Numbered from the stretch's first letter, positions 1-5,417 are shown. The stretch is DNA of 7,622 nucleotides from an uncultured Anaerolineaceae bacterium (GCA_937920255.1 CALDSL010000068.1:1-7622); one strand, 5' to 3'. Translations and numbers: made by a program. The notes: generated by a model from the sequence alone, not told the origin.

Positions 1-218
1 CCGGCCTTGCGTCGCTTGAACAGCCGCGACAGCCCGCTGGAACTGATGAAAAACGCCAGCAGCAGCACCGCCCACGCCAGACCGCCCAACCCGAACACCA
101 CCGCGCCCAACACCGCCGCCGCGGCCGCGCCGCTGGGGTTGAGCGCGCGCGCGCGGTAGGCCGCCAGCGAAACCACCAGCGCCAAAACCACACCGTAAAG
201 AAGCTGCGTTGTATCCAT
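1..218 (-). CDS. DUF92 family membrane protein, N-terminal part (runs off left edge)
   Basis: Reading leftward from an ATG at 218 there is an open frame of 72 codons to the window edge. The start of the protein reads MDTTQLLYGVVLALVVSLAA, followed by YRARALNPSGA, a glycine/alanine-rich hydrophobic stretch (about residues 32-60) and then FFISSSGLSRLFKRRK. A first helix at about 7-22, the RA-L-x-xSG(A) turn, the long second hydrophobic segment and the SSSxLSR loop are what I recognise as the N-terminus of DUF92 (PF01940) membrane proteins. This family includes the plant and cyanobacterial VTE6 phytyl-phosphate kinase; the activity in bacteria without tocopherol is not settled, so no substrate is assigned. 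The gene lies 11 bp after the PH-domain gene and is probably cotranscribed with it. A weak purine-rich stretch (ctGGAaaacg) precedes the ATG. The family is usually near 250 residues, so most of the protein lies outside the window. Confidence 0.8.
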   Translation of the reverse strand, partial: MDTTQLLYGVVLALVVSLAAYRARALNPSGAAAAAVLGAVVFGLGGLAWAVLLLAFFISSSGLSRLFKRRKA

Positions 219-229
219 CGTTTTCCAGG

Positions 230-1123
230 TCAGAGAAGAAAGAGAACGGCCGCGATCAACAGCGCGGGGGTGAGCGTGCTACTGGCCCACATGAGGTAAG
301 CCACCGGCCGCCACGGGTCGTAGCGGTAAAAATACGCGCCGGCCAGGATGTCCATCAAAAAGGCGAAGCCGCCCAGCAGCGGCAGGAGCAGCAACTGCGC
401 CGCCGGGACGGGCGGGAGCAATTCGCCGCTGCTACTGAATCCCAGCGAGACACTGTCCAGCCCGGGAATAAACAGGCTGACCAGCACAAACAGCGCGGCG
501 GTAAGCGCCGCTCCCAGCAGCAGCATGGTGCGCGCCAGGCGGTCGTCCCACACGCTGCGCAGGTAAGACGCTGGCCGCGCCGAGAACGATTCAATCGGGC
601 TGAGGCTGCCCATTTCGGTGGCGTATTGGAACGCGCGTACAAATCCCACCGGGTCGGCCGGCGAGATGGCGTATACGCGCGTGGGCGTGGCCAGGAGCAG
701 CAACAGCGCACGGTTGGAGGCCATAAACTCCACCGGCCCCAGGTCGCTGACGTTGAGCGTCCCCAGAATAGCGCCGGGCCAACTCAGGCGCGGCAGCGGC
801 AGATCAAACGCCAGGTCCGATGCCGGGCGCACCCACTCGATCTCCGGCAGGGGTATGTCTTCTGCGCGCAGGCCCCAGCGCAGTCGCAGGCCGTCGCGCT
901 CCACGCTGTAACGCGCGGTGAGCAGGGCATAGCCCCGGTAGGCCAGCAGCGGCAGCGGTACAAACAGCACCACGGCCAGCAGGATCAGCAGCACAAAATT
1001 CGCGCCCACGTTCTGCTGGAACGCCAGCCACAAGACGCCGGCCACGCCCGCGGCCAGCACAATCAGGGCCACGGCATGGAAAATCACGCCAGCTCGCCGG
1101 GTTGGACGGAATTCATTGGGCAT
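230..1123 (-). CDS. Multi-pass membrane protein with bacterial PH-like domain
   Basis: 297 residues from the ATG at 1123; a GTG two codons upstream (1129) is an equally possible start, and neither has a clear Shine-Dalgarno. Two helices (about 13-35 and 43-62) are followed by a soluble segment (about 70-165) with the pattern RYSVERDGLRLRWGLRAEDI, then PLPEIEWVRP, SWPG, LGPVEFMAS and YAISPADPVGFV. This matches the bacterial PH-like domains seen in proteins with 'PH domain-containing' annotations (bPH type, close to PF10882): a beta-rich domain with the ISPxDPxxF ending. Three further hydrophobic segments (about 198-219, 243-263, 274-296) close the protein, giving about five helices around one soluble domain. 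The biochemical role of these proteins is unknown. The gene begins 48 bp after the ProRS-like gene and ends 11 bp before the DUF92 gene on the same strand, so it is probably part of the same transcript. Family call is from motif memory only. Confidence 0.75.
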   Translation of the reverse strand: MPNEFRPTRRAGVIFHAVALIVLAAGVAGVLWLAFQQNVGANFVLLILLAVVLFVPLPLLAYRGYALLTARYSVERDGLRLRWGLRAEDIPLPEIEWVRPASDLAFDLPLPRLSWPGAILGTLNVSDLGPVEFMASNRALLLLLATPTRVYAISPADPVGFVRAFQYATEMGSLSPIESFSARPASYLRSVWDDRLARTMLLLGAALTAALFVLVSLFIPGLDSVSLGFSSSGELLPPVPAAQLLLLPLLGGFAFLMDILAGAYFYRYDPWRPVAYLMWASSTLTPALLIAAVLFLL

Positions 1124-1177
1124 GGACACAATTGTAGCCCATCCCCGCGCGCCTTACCAGAGAAGAGATTGACCGTG

Positions 1178-2854
1178 CTATTTCCCGAGCAATTCGCGCA
1201 GCGCGGCGGGTACCTGCTCCAGGGGTATCACGGCCGCGTCGCCGCCGGCGCGCAGCTTCAGCTCCACGCCGCCATTGCGCAGCGCCCGCTCTGATACGGT
1301 GATGCGCACCGGCACGCCGATCAGGTCAGCATCGTTGAACTTGACACCCGGGCTATCGCCGCGGTCGTCGAACAGCACGCTGTACCCGGCCGCTCCCAGG
1401 CGCTCATACAGCCTCGCGGCTTCGCTCTCCGGCTGGCCGGTCTTGCTGGAGAGCAGGGTCATGTGCACGTCAAATGGGGCAGTCTCTGCTGACGGCCAGT
1501 TGAGGCCGCGCTCGTCGTTGTGGATCTCGGCCATGCAAGCCAGAAGCCGGTAGACGTCCAGCCGCAGGCTGAGCAGCGCCACCGGCTGTTCCGCGCCGGT
1601 TTCGTCCCAATACGTGCAGCCGCCCAACGCCGGGTGTCGCTCGAGGTGGGCAACGAACACGCCCGCCACGCTTTCCAGTTCCGCGCCGCACGGACACAGT
1701 TCGCCCGGGCGCGCGGCGGCGATATCCGCCACCTTGCGGGCGGTGTAATCGCGCCCGTAATTCACGTTGCGCAGGTGATAGCCCGCTTCGTTCGCGCCGG
1801 CCACCAGGTTGGGCGAGAGCGGGATCTCCTGATCCACCACCACCCAGGCGTCTTCCAATCCCAGCGGTGAAGCGTACCCGGGCACCGCGCCCACCGCGGC
1901 GATCTCGGCATCGCTGGCGGGACGCAAGGCGCGCGCGCCGGTCAGGCGGCACAGCTTGGTCTCGCTCAACTCGCGGTCGCCGCGCACCACGGCGAAGATC
2001 AGCTCTGGTTCACGCCCGCCCGGAAATTCCGCCACCAGGAACACCGCCTTGGCCGTACGCGCGGTAGGGATGTTCAGGAAGCGCGCCAGCGTTTCGATTG
2101 TTGGGGAGTGCGGGGTGGCCACTTTGTCCAGCGGCAGCGGCGCATCGTCGGCGGACGGCTGGCGCTGGAAGCGCGCCGCGCCGAGATCGGCGCTGTAGCC
2201 GCAGGCCGGGCAGTGCAGGATGGTATCGGCGCCCTGCGGCAGCGGAGCAAACCAGTGCACCGCGCGGTCTTCGCCGCTGGCGTCGGTGCCGGCTTCCACC
2301 GGATAGGCGGAAAGCTCGCAGCGGTCAAACAGGTGCAACAGCCGGGTGGACAGCGTGCCAAACTCCTTCTCCAGCGCCGAGGCTCCCGGCAGCAGGTGGA
2401 ACGACGCCAGTTGCCGCCCGCTGCGGCTGTGCAGCCAGCCGCCCTGAGGGCGCTCGTCGTCCTGCCAGGCCGGAGCGCTCTGCGCCAGCACGGCGGGAAG
2501 CTGGCGGTGCGAGCGCACGTGGGCGCGCACCAGTTCGGCCACGGCCAGGTCGCCGCTGCCGCCGAGGGTCAATCCGCGCCCGGCCAGGTCGCGCAGGGGC
2601 GTCGCTCCCAGGCCGGAAAGCTCGTTGGGCAACACCGCCGGAAGCTCGATCTCCTGCGCTTCGCCCAGCCCGAGTATTTCGCGCGCCAGCGTTTCCAGCC
2701 GCTGCGCAGCGCGCCTGCCCAGTGGCAGCGCCGCCAAAATACCCGCCGAAAGATTTTGCGCATACCCGGCGCGCAGCAGCAGCCGCTGCCCGGCGAGTTC
2801 TACCCCGGCCGGAGCTTCTCGCAGCGTAGTGGTGAACCGTTGGCTCATGCGCAT
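1178..2854 (-). CDS. Prolyl-tRNA synthetase-like protein with degenerate catalytic core and intact editing domain
   Basis: 558 residues from the ATG at 2854, which has a strong Shine-Dalgarno (AGGAGGG, 6 nt upstream); a second in-frame ATG lies at 2848. The layout is that of bacterial ProRS (E. coli about 572 residues): N-terminal TLREAPAG and LLLRAGY (11-31), ALPLGRR (42-48), the motif 1 strand AQEIELPAVLP (66-76), the RSHRQLP segment (114-120), an INS/YbaK editing domain (about 248-370), remnants of motif 3 (ERGLNWPSAETAPF, 448-461) and the C-terminal anticodon-binding domain (about 463-558, with LFDDRGDSPGVKFNDADLIG). The editing domain keeps the family's key positions: Lys269, the GxxxP loop (326-330), VRGDREL (290-296) and His360 in AGANEAGYH. 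The synthetic site does not: GPTHEE is GGSGDL (98-103), motif 2 FRDExRPRxG is WQDDERPQGG (130-139), the SHEF-like segment is AVHWF (198-202), and motif 3 GIGVSR is RLDVYR (431-436), keeping only the Arg. I infer loss of adenylation and a possible trans-editing or tRNA-binding role. It would be annotated as proline--tRNA ligase by similarity; I withhold proS. Confidence 0.9.
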   Translation of the reverse strand: MRMSQRFTTTLREAPAGVELAGQRLLLRAGYAQNLSAGILAALPLGRRAAQRLETLAREILGLGEAQEIELPAVLPNELSGLGATPLRDLAGRGLTLGGSGDLAVAELVRAHVRSHRQLPAVLAQSAPAWQDDERPQGGWLHSRSGRQLASFHLLPGASALEKEFGTLSTRLLHLFDRCELSAYPVEAGTDASGEDRAVHWFAPLPQGADTILHCPACGYSADLGAARFQRQPSADDAPLPLDKVATPHSPTIETLARFLNIPTARTAKAVFLVAEFPGGREPELIFAVVRGDRELSETKLCRLTGARALRPASDAEIAAVGAVPGYASPLGLEDAWVVVDQEIPLSPNLVAGANEAGYHLRNVNYGRDYTARKVADIAAARPGELCPCGAELESVAGVFVAHLERHPALGGCTYWDETGAEQPVALLSLRLDVYRLLACMAEIHNDERGLNWPSAETAPFDVHMTLLSSKTGQPESEAARLYERLGAAGYSVLFDDRGDSPGVKFNDADLIGVPVRITVSERALRNGGVELKLRAGGDAAVIPLEQVPAALRELLGK

Positions 2855-2861
2855 GTGTTTC

Positions 2862-2868
2862 CCTCCTG
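2862..2868 (-). promoter_or_regulatory. Strong ribosome binding site of the ProRS-like gene
   Basis: On the minus strand AGGAGGG stands 6-7 nt before the ATG at 2854. It is the best Shine-Dalgarno match in the window. It fixes the start at 2854 and shows that the long open frame continuing upstream into the protease gene is not translated as part of this protein. Confidence 0.85.
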
Positions 2869-2886
2869 AATATTCGCTTAATCCGC

Positions 2887-3627
2887 TCAGGGCAGGATCC
2901 CCAGCCAGGATGATATGCCGTGATAGATGCCCGGGGCGAGCACGTTGCCGGTGCGGTGCATCAGGTAACCCAGGACGATGCCGTGCACGAAGGTCATGGC
3001 AACCTGCAGAACGGCGGTTTCGCCCGTCTGCGGCTGGGCGAGAATGCGCGGCAGGTGCCACAGGCTGTACAGCAGCGCGGTGAGCAAAATCCCCGGCCAC
3101 TGGCCCCACGAGGACACGAACCGCAACTGCAGGTAGCCGCGGAATATGGTTTCTTCCAACAACCCAATCAGCAGATAGTAGACCAGCGCGTTGGCCTGGG
3201 CCGCCTCGATCCCGTTGAGGATGGTGAAGGCTTTGCCGCGTAAGAATAGCGCCAGCAGCCCCAGCGACACACCCATGATCAGCGAGGGGCGCAGCGTCTG
3301 CCCGCCCCAGCCGATGGCGCGCGCCGGCTGCCCGCGCAGCAAGAGCGCCAGCACAAATGGCGCCAGGCAGGCAACTGCCAGAACCAGCCGCCCGATGGTG
3401 TAGGTGGGGTCCTGCTCGACGAACAGTGGCGGTCGGATAAACTGGTACAGGAGAATAGCGACCGCCAGGATCAGCGCGAACAAGCTGAAGGAGAAGGTCA
3501 GCTCGCGCGTGCCATAGCGGAACACCAGCGGACGGCGCGCGAAGCGCGCGCTGGTGCCCGCCAGCATGGCGACTGCGAAGACACCCATCCACTCGCTGGC
3601 TTGTGACAGGATCGGGTTAAGATTCAA
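2887..3627 (-). CDS. CPBP family intramembrane metalloprotease (Rce1/abortive-infection-like)
   Basis: 246 residues if started at the TTG at 3627, which has GAGG five bases upstream; the first in-frame ATG (3588) would give 233 residues with a poorer ribosome site. The frame stays open further upstream but there overlaps the bactofilin gene. Hydrophobic helices lie at about 12-25, 46-64, 79-97, 113-130, 146-157, 176-190, 204-222 and 228-240. The CPBP (PF02517) motifs are in order: EETIFRG (158-164) gives EExxxR, LLYSLWHL (185-192) corresponds to FxxxH with Tyr for Phe, and the last helix has HRTGNVLAPGIYHGISS (224-240), where the usual HxxxN reads HGISS with Ser at the final position. Family members are intramembrane proteases in the sense of Rce1 CAAX processing, or act in bacteriocin self-immunity; the substrate here is unknown. 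The gene sits between bactofilin (26 bp gap) and the ProRS-like gene (32 bp gap), so it is probably cotranscribed. Confidence 0.85.
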   Translation of the reverse strand: MNLNPILSQASEWMGVFAVAMLAGTSARFARRPLVFRYGTRELTFSFSLFALILAVAILLYQFIRPPLFVEQDPTYTIGRLVLAVACLAPFVLALLLRGQPARAIGWGGQTLRPSLIMGVSLGLLALFLRGKAFTILNGIEAAQANALVYYLLIGLLEETIFRGYLQLRFVSSWGQWPGILLTALLYSLWHLPRILAQPQTGETAVLQVAMTFVHGIVLGYLMHRTGNVLAPGIYHGISSWLGILP

Positions 3628-3653
3628 TTCGGCCTCGTGGGAAAGCTTTGGTA

Positions 3654-4088
3654 TCAGGGAGCTGGGCTGCCCGGTTCGACCTGCAGCGGCGCGTCGGCGG
3701 GAGGCTCCAGGTTGAGTTCCACCCGCTCTTCCATGCGCACCTGGCCGCGCAGAAATGCGCCTTCTTCGGTGGCAAAGGCCACGGTGATCACATCGCCCCA
3801 CACGCGCCCGGTGCTGCGAATTTCCAGCTTTTCGGCGGTGATGCTGCCGCGCACTGCCCCGGCCACGATGACCGTGTTGGCGCGCAGGTTTTCACACGTC
3901 ACGCGGCCGGTTTCTCCCACCACCACCATGCCGCGCACGCTGATCTCACCCTCGAACGTGCCTTCGATGCGCACGCCGCCGCTGCCGCGCAGATTGCCCT
4001 GCCAGTTGATGCCCGGCCCCAGCACCGAGGTGATGCGTTCGGTGGGGGTGACGGAGGGTGGAACGGGGGTGGGGTTCTTCTTAAACAT
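3654..4088 (-). CDS. Bactofilin (polymer-forming cytoskeletal protein)
   Basis: 144 residues from the ATG at 4088, preceded by a GGAG about nine bases upstream. A short proline-rich N-terminal tail (MFKKNPTPVPPSVTPTE, 1-17) leads into the bactofilin core (PF04519, about 18-115). The core consists of short beta repeats with glycines at turns: TSVLGPGINWQGNL, GGVRIEGTFEGEIS, VVVGETGRVTCENL, NTVIVAGAVRGSI and KLEIRSTGRVWGDV. This is the right-handed beta-helix that polymerises head-to-head and tail-to-tail into non-polar filaments without nucleotide. A charged and proline-rich C-tail (about 116-144) follows. Bactofilins act as membrane-associated scaffolds for envelope enzymes in rods, stalked cells and Myxococcus. 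Length and layout are typical. The gene follows the sugar acyltransferase by 51 bp and precedes the protease by 26 bp; the context suggests an envelope-linked scaffold, but no partner is shown by sequence alone. Confidence 0.93.
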   Translation of the reverse strand: MFKKNPTPVPPSVTPTERITSVLGPGINWQGNLRGSGGVRIEGTFEGEISVRGMVVVGETGRVTCENLRANTVIVAGAVRGSITAEKLEIRSTGRVWGDVITVAFATEEGAFLRGQVRMEERVELNLEPPADAPLQVEPGSPAP

Positions 4089-4139
4089 GCGGGTTGCTCC
4101 AGGTCATGGCTTTACTTATACCATTATTTGAGCTAATCA

Positions 4140-4796
4140 TCAAAGCCCGCGTGGCGGCCAGATTGTACCGGCATAGACGCGCCCGTTGGCCGGCACGTCG
4201 GCCTTGACCGTGGCGCTGTTGCCCACCCGCGCGCGGCTGCCGACCGTCAGGTTGATGTTGACCGTAGCGCCCAAGCCGATTTGCGCATAGTCTTCAACGT
4301 GTACACCGCCCGCCAGCAGCGCCCCGGGCGATAGATTGACCACCCGGCCGATGCGGCAGTCGTGCGAGACGCACACATGGCTGTTGATCAGCGTGCCAAA
4401 TCCCACCCGCGCCAGGCTGCCGATATAGGTCAGAGCGCCCACCTGCACTCCGGCTTCCAAGTCGGCGCTGTCTTCCACGCACGCGCTGGGATGGATCACG
4501 GTAGGGAAGTCGAAGCCGGCCTCTTCCAGTTGTTCAAACACGCCAATGCGCGCGCCTACATTGCCAATTCCGCCCACCGCGTTCAGCGCCAGCCCGATGC
4601 CCTGTCCGCGCAGTTCGGGCAGCAGGCTGGCCCCGCCCAGCACGGGCACACCCATCACGTGCGAGCCCTTCATCAGCCCATCATCCACAATGCCGGCGAT
4701 GGTGTAAGCATCCAGTAGCCGCAGCAGGTCGATTAGCGTCTTGCCCTGCCCGCCGCCGCCAAAGATAATGACTGCCTGGGGTGTTCGTCTTTGCAT
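4140..4796 (-). CDS. PglD/NeuD-family sugar O-/N-acyltransferase (left-handed beta helix)
   Basis: 218 residues from the ATG at 4796, with AGGA eight bases upstream. The N-terminal half (about 7-100) is the PglD_N Rossmann-like domain: VIIFGGGGQGKTLIDLL (9-25), YTIAGIVDDG (31-40) and VMGVPVLGG (47-55), the sugar-nucleotide binding part. From about 101 the hexapeptide repeats begin with IHPSACVEDSADLEAG, LTYIGSLARVGFGTLINSH and HDCRIGRVVNLSPGALLAGGV, ending with a TVKADVPANGRVYAG closing strand (196-210). His145 in VSHDC aligns with the catalytic base of PglD (VEHDC type). Family members transfer acetyl from acetyl-CoA to an amino- or hydroxy-sugar for glycan or sialic-acid-like synthesis; the acceptor here is not determinable. 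Loop residues usually reading GGHA(K/R) are GGQGK in this protein. It is the first gene of the leftward operon, with a TATAAT box about 35 bases upstream. Confidence 0.9.
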   Translation of the reverse strand: MQRRTPQAVIIFGGGGQGKTLIDLLRLLDAYTIAGIVDDGLMKGSHVMGVPVLGGASLLPELRGQGIGLALNAVGGIGNVGARIGVFEQLEEAGFDFPTVIHPSACVEDSADLEAGVQVGALTYIGSLARVGFGTLINSHVCVSHDCRIGRVVNLSPGALLAGGVHVEDYAQIGLGATVNINLTVGSRARVGNSATVKADVPANGRVYAGTIWPPRGL

Positions 4797-4829
4797 GGTT
4801 TAATCCTGTCATCGGGTTGCGCTATTTGT

Positions 4830-4835
4830 ATTATA
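4830..4835 (-). promoter_or_regulatory. -10 element of the leftward six-gene operon
   Basis: A perfect TATAAT on the minus strand, with transcription expected to begin near 4823, giving an untranslated leader of about 26 nt that contains the AGGA ribosome site of the acyltransferase gene. The -35 is weak: the best candidate is TTGGGT with a long 19-bp spacer. The phased A/T tracts further upstream (4873-4942) may compensate. The same region serves the divergent small gene. Confidence 0.55.
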
Positions 4836-4872
4836 GCCATTCGTGGGCAACAATACCCAAATTGGCGCGGCG

Positions 4873-4942
4873 AAAAAGTTGATAAAATTTCCGTTTTTTT
4901 TCCTGAAAAACGGCATTTTTGCAAAAAATTTTCAAATTTTTT
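4873..4942. promoter_or_regulatory. Phased A/T-tract array, probably intrinsically curved DNA
   Basis: Within the 210-bp divergent spacer (4797-5006), seven runs of A, T or AnTn lie with centres near 4875, 4887, 4897.5, 4908, 4918, 4927.5 and 4938. The steps are 9.5-12 bp, close to one helical turn. The tracts are mostly 5 to 10 bp long, and the composite ones are in the AnTn order (A4T3, A6T4, A3T6) that bends DNA. Positions 4871-4945 are about 24% G+C by hand count, in a genome that is otherwise GC-rich. Curved DNA of this type acts as an upstream promoter element or as a site for nucleoid proteins. The role here is inferred, and no protein-binding motif is claimed. Confidence 0.6.
4891..4913. 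repeat. 8-bp perfect inverted repeat in the divergent spacer
   Basis: CCGTTTTT (4891-4898) and AAAAACGG (4906-4913) are exact inverse complements separated by 7 bp. It resembles a terminator stem, but no gene reads into it from either side because the flanking genes diverge. An operator, or a by-product of the A/T-rich composition, is more likely. A 12-bp palindrome, TTTTTGCAAAAA, follows at 4916-4927. Confidence 0.45.
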
Positions 4943-4967
4943 CAATGCAAGCGCGATTGTGTAGTAT
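4939..4967 (+). promoter_or_regulatory. Possible promoter of the small membrane protein gene
   Basis: TTTTCA (4939-4944) and TAGTAT (4962-4967) are separated by 17 bp, each a partial match to sigma-70 hexamers (4 of 6 and 5 of 6). An alternative -10, TAATAT, lies at 4974-4979 but has no -35. The AT-rich sequence makes such matches easy to find, so this is tentative. Confidence 0.3.
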
Positions 4968-5006
4968 CATCGGTAATATTTCCGTTAGATTTTGGAGGAA
5001 TACGAA

Positions 5007-5417
5007 TTGAGGAACAAAATTTTTCAGACGCTAAAACAGGGCTTTATCCTGTTTAGCATGATTTATGCTGTGACAACCATTTTGAGCAGCAGCTTGCAGT
5101 TAATGCAGGGCCAGCCAACCGATACCAATTTTCATATCCTGAATCGCGCCGCAATTGTTTTGATCGCGGTGATTACCATCACGCTATTTGACAAAGTCCG
5201 GCTCAAGAATCCGGTCCTCTCTTACCTCGTGCCGTATGCGCTCTCGATGGCGGTGGTGTTCTTTTATGTATGGTTGACCGGCTTTGTGGAACCTCTTCAT
5301 CCCGACGCCTACCGCGATATTTTCCTCAACTTCACCGCGGTTGCGGCGTGCGTGATGCTCGTCATCTTCGCAAGAGACCGCTGGCAGGCTAATCGAAATA
5401 GAAGCCTGAAGAGCTAA
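5007..5417 (+). CDS. Small four-helix integral membrane protein, function unknown
   Basis: 136 residues from a TTG at 5007. A GGAGG at 4994-4998, eight bases upstream, decides this start; an in-frame TTG at 4992 overlaps that ribosome site and is unlikely. The protein begins MRNKIFQTLKQGF and has four hydrophobic segments at about 13-31, 47-62, 71-92 and 108-123. A polar loop, MQGQPTDTNFHILNRA, lies between the first two, and FVEPLHPDAYRDIFLNF sits between the third and fourth. Size and topology resemble small uncharacterised families of mostly low-GC Gram-positive bacteria (DUF6608 or DUF3021 type); I lean to DUF6608 from the DTNxH and AYRDIFxNF segments but cannot confirm it. The gene is about 49% G+C by hand count, clearly lower than its neighbours, and lies beside an AT-rich spacer. 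This would fit horizontal transfer. Its stop overlaps the stop of the convergent glycosylase gene. Confidence 0.75.
   Translation: MRNKIFQTLKQGFILFSMIYAVTTILSSSLQLMQGQPTDTNFHILNRAAIVLIAVITITLFDKVRLKNPVLSYLVPYALSMAVVFFYVWLTGFVEPLHPDAYRDIFLNFTAVAACVMLVIFARDRWQANRNRSLKS

Noticed and set aside
143..155. Alternating GC run of 13 bases that could form Z-DNA
   Set aside because: It is explained by the Arg-Ala-Arg-Ala codons of the conserved RARAL segment of the DUF92 gene; no separate role is supported.
209..1294. Long plus-strand open frame opposite the PH-domain and ProRS-like genes
   Set aside because: Its product is rich in Gln, Arg and His with no domain pattern, as expected for the complement of a membrane-protein gene; the minus strand carries recognisable proteins.
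2108..2869. Plus-strand open frame antisense to the N-terminal half of the ProRS-like gene
   Set aside because: Low-complexity Arg/Gln/Ala composition with no ribosome site or domain; the opposite strand aligns collinearly with ProRS.
2855..3592. Upstream extension of the ProRS-like reading frame giving a fused protein of about 804 residues
   Set aside because: This part overlaps the CPBP gene in another frame, is Arg/Ala/Gly-rich with no family motifs, and a strong Shine-Dalgarno sits just before the ATG at 2854. GC-rich DNA leaves such frames open by chance.
4816..4851. GTTGC and GCAAC arms placed symmetrically around the -10 box at 4830
   Set aside because: Arms of only five bases with a 26-bp spacing are expected by chance in a spacer of this length.
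4992..5006. Upstream TTG (4992) as start of the small membrane protein
   Set aside because: It overlaps the GGAGG ribosome site, which is correctly spaced only for the TTG at 5007.
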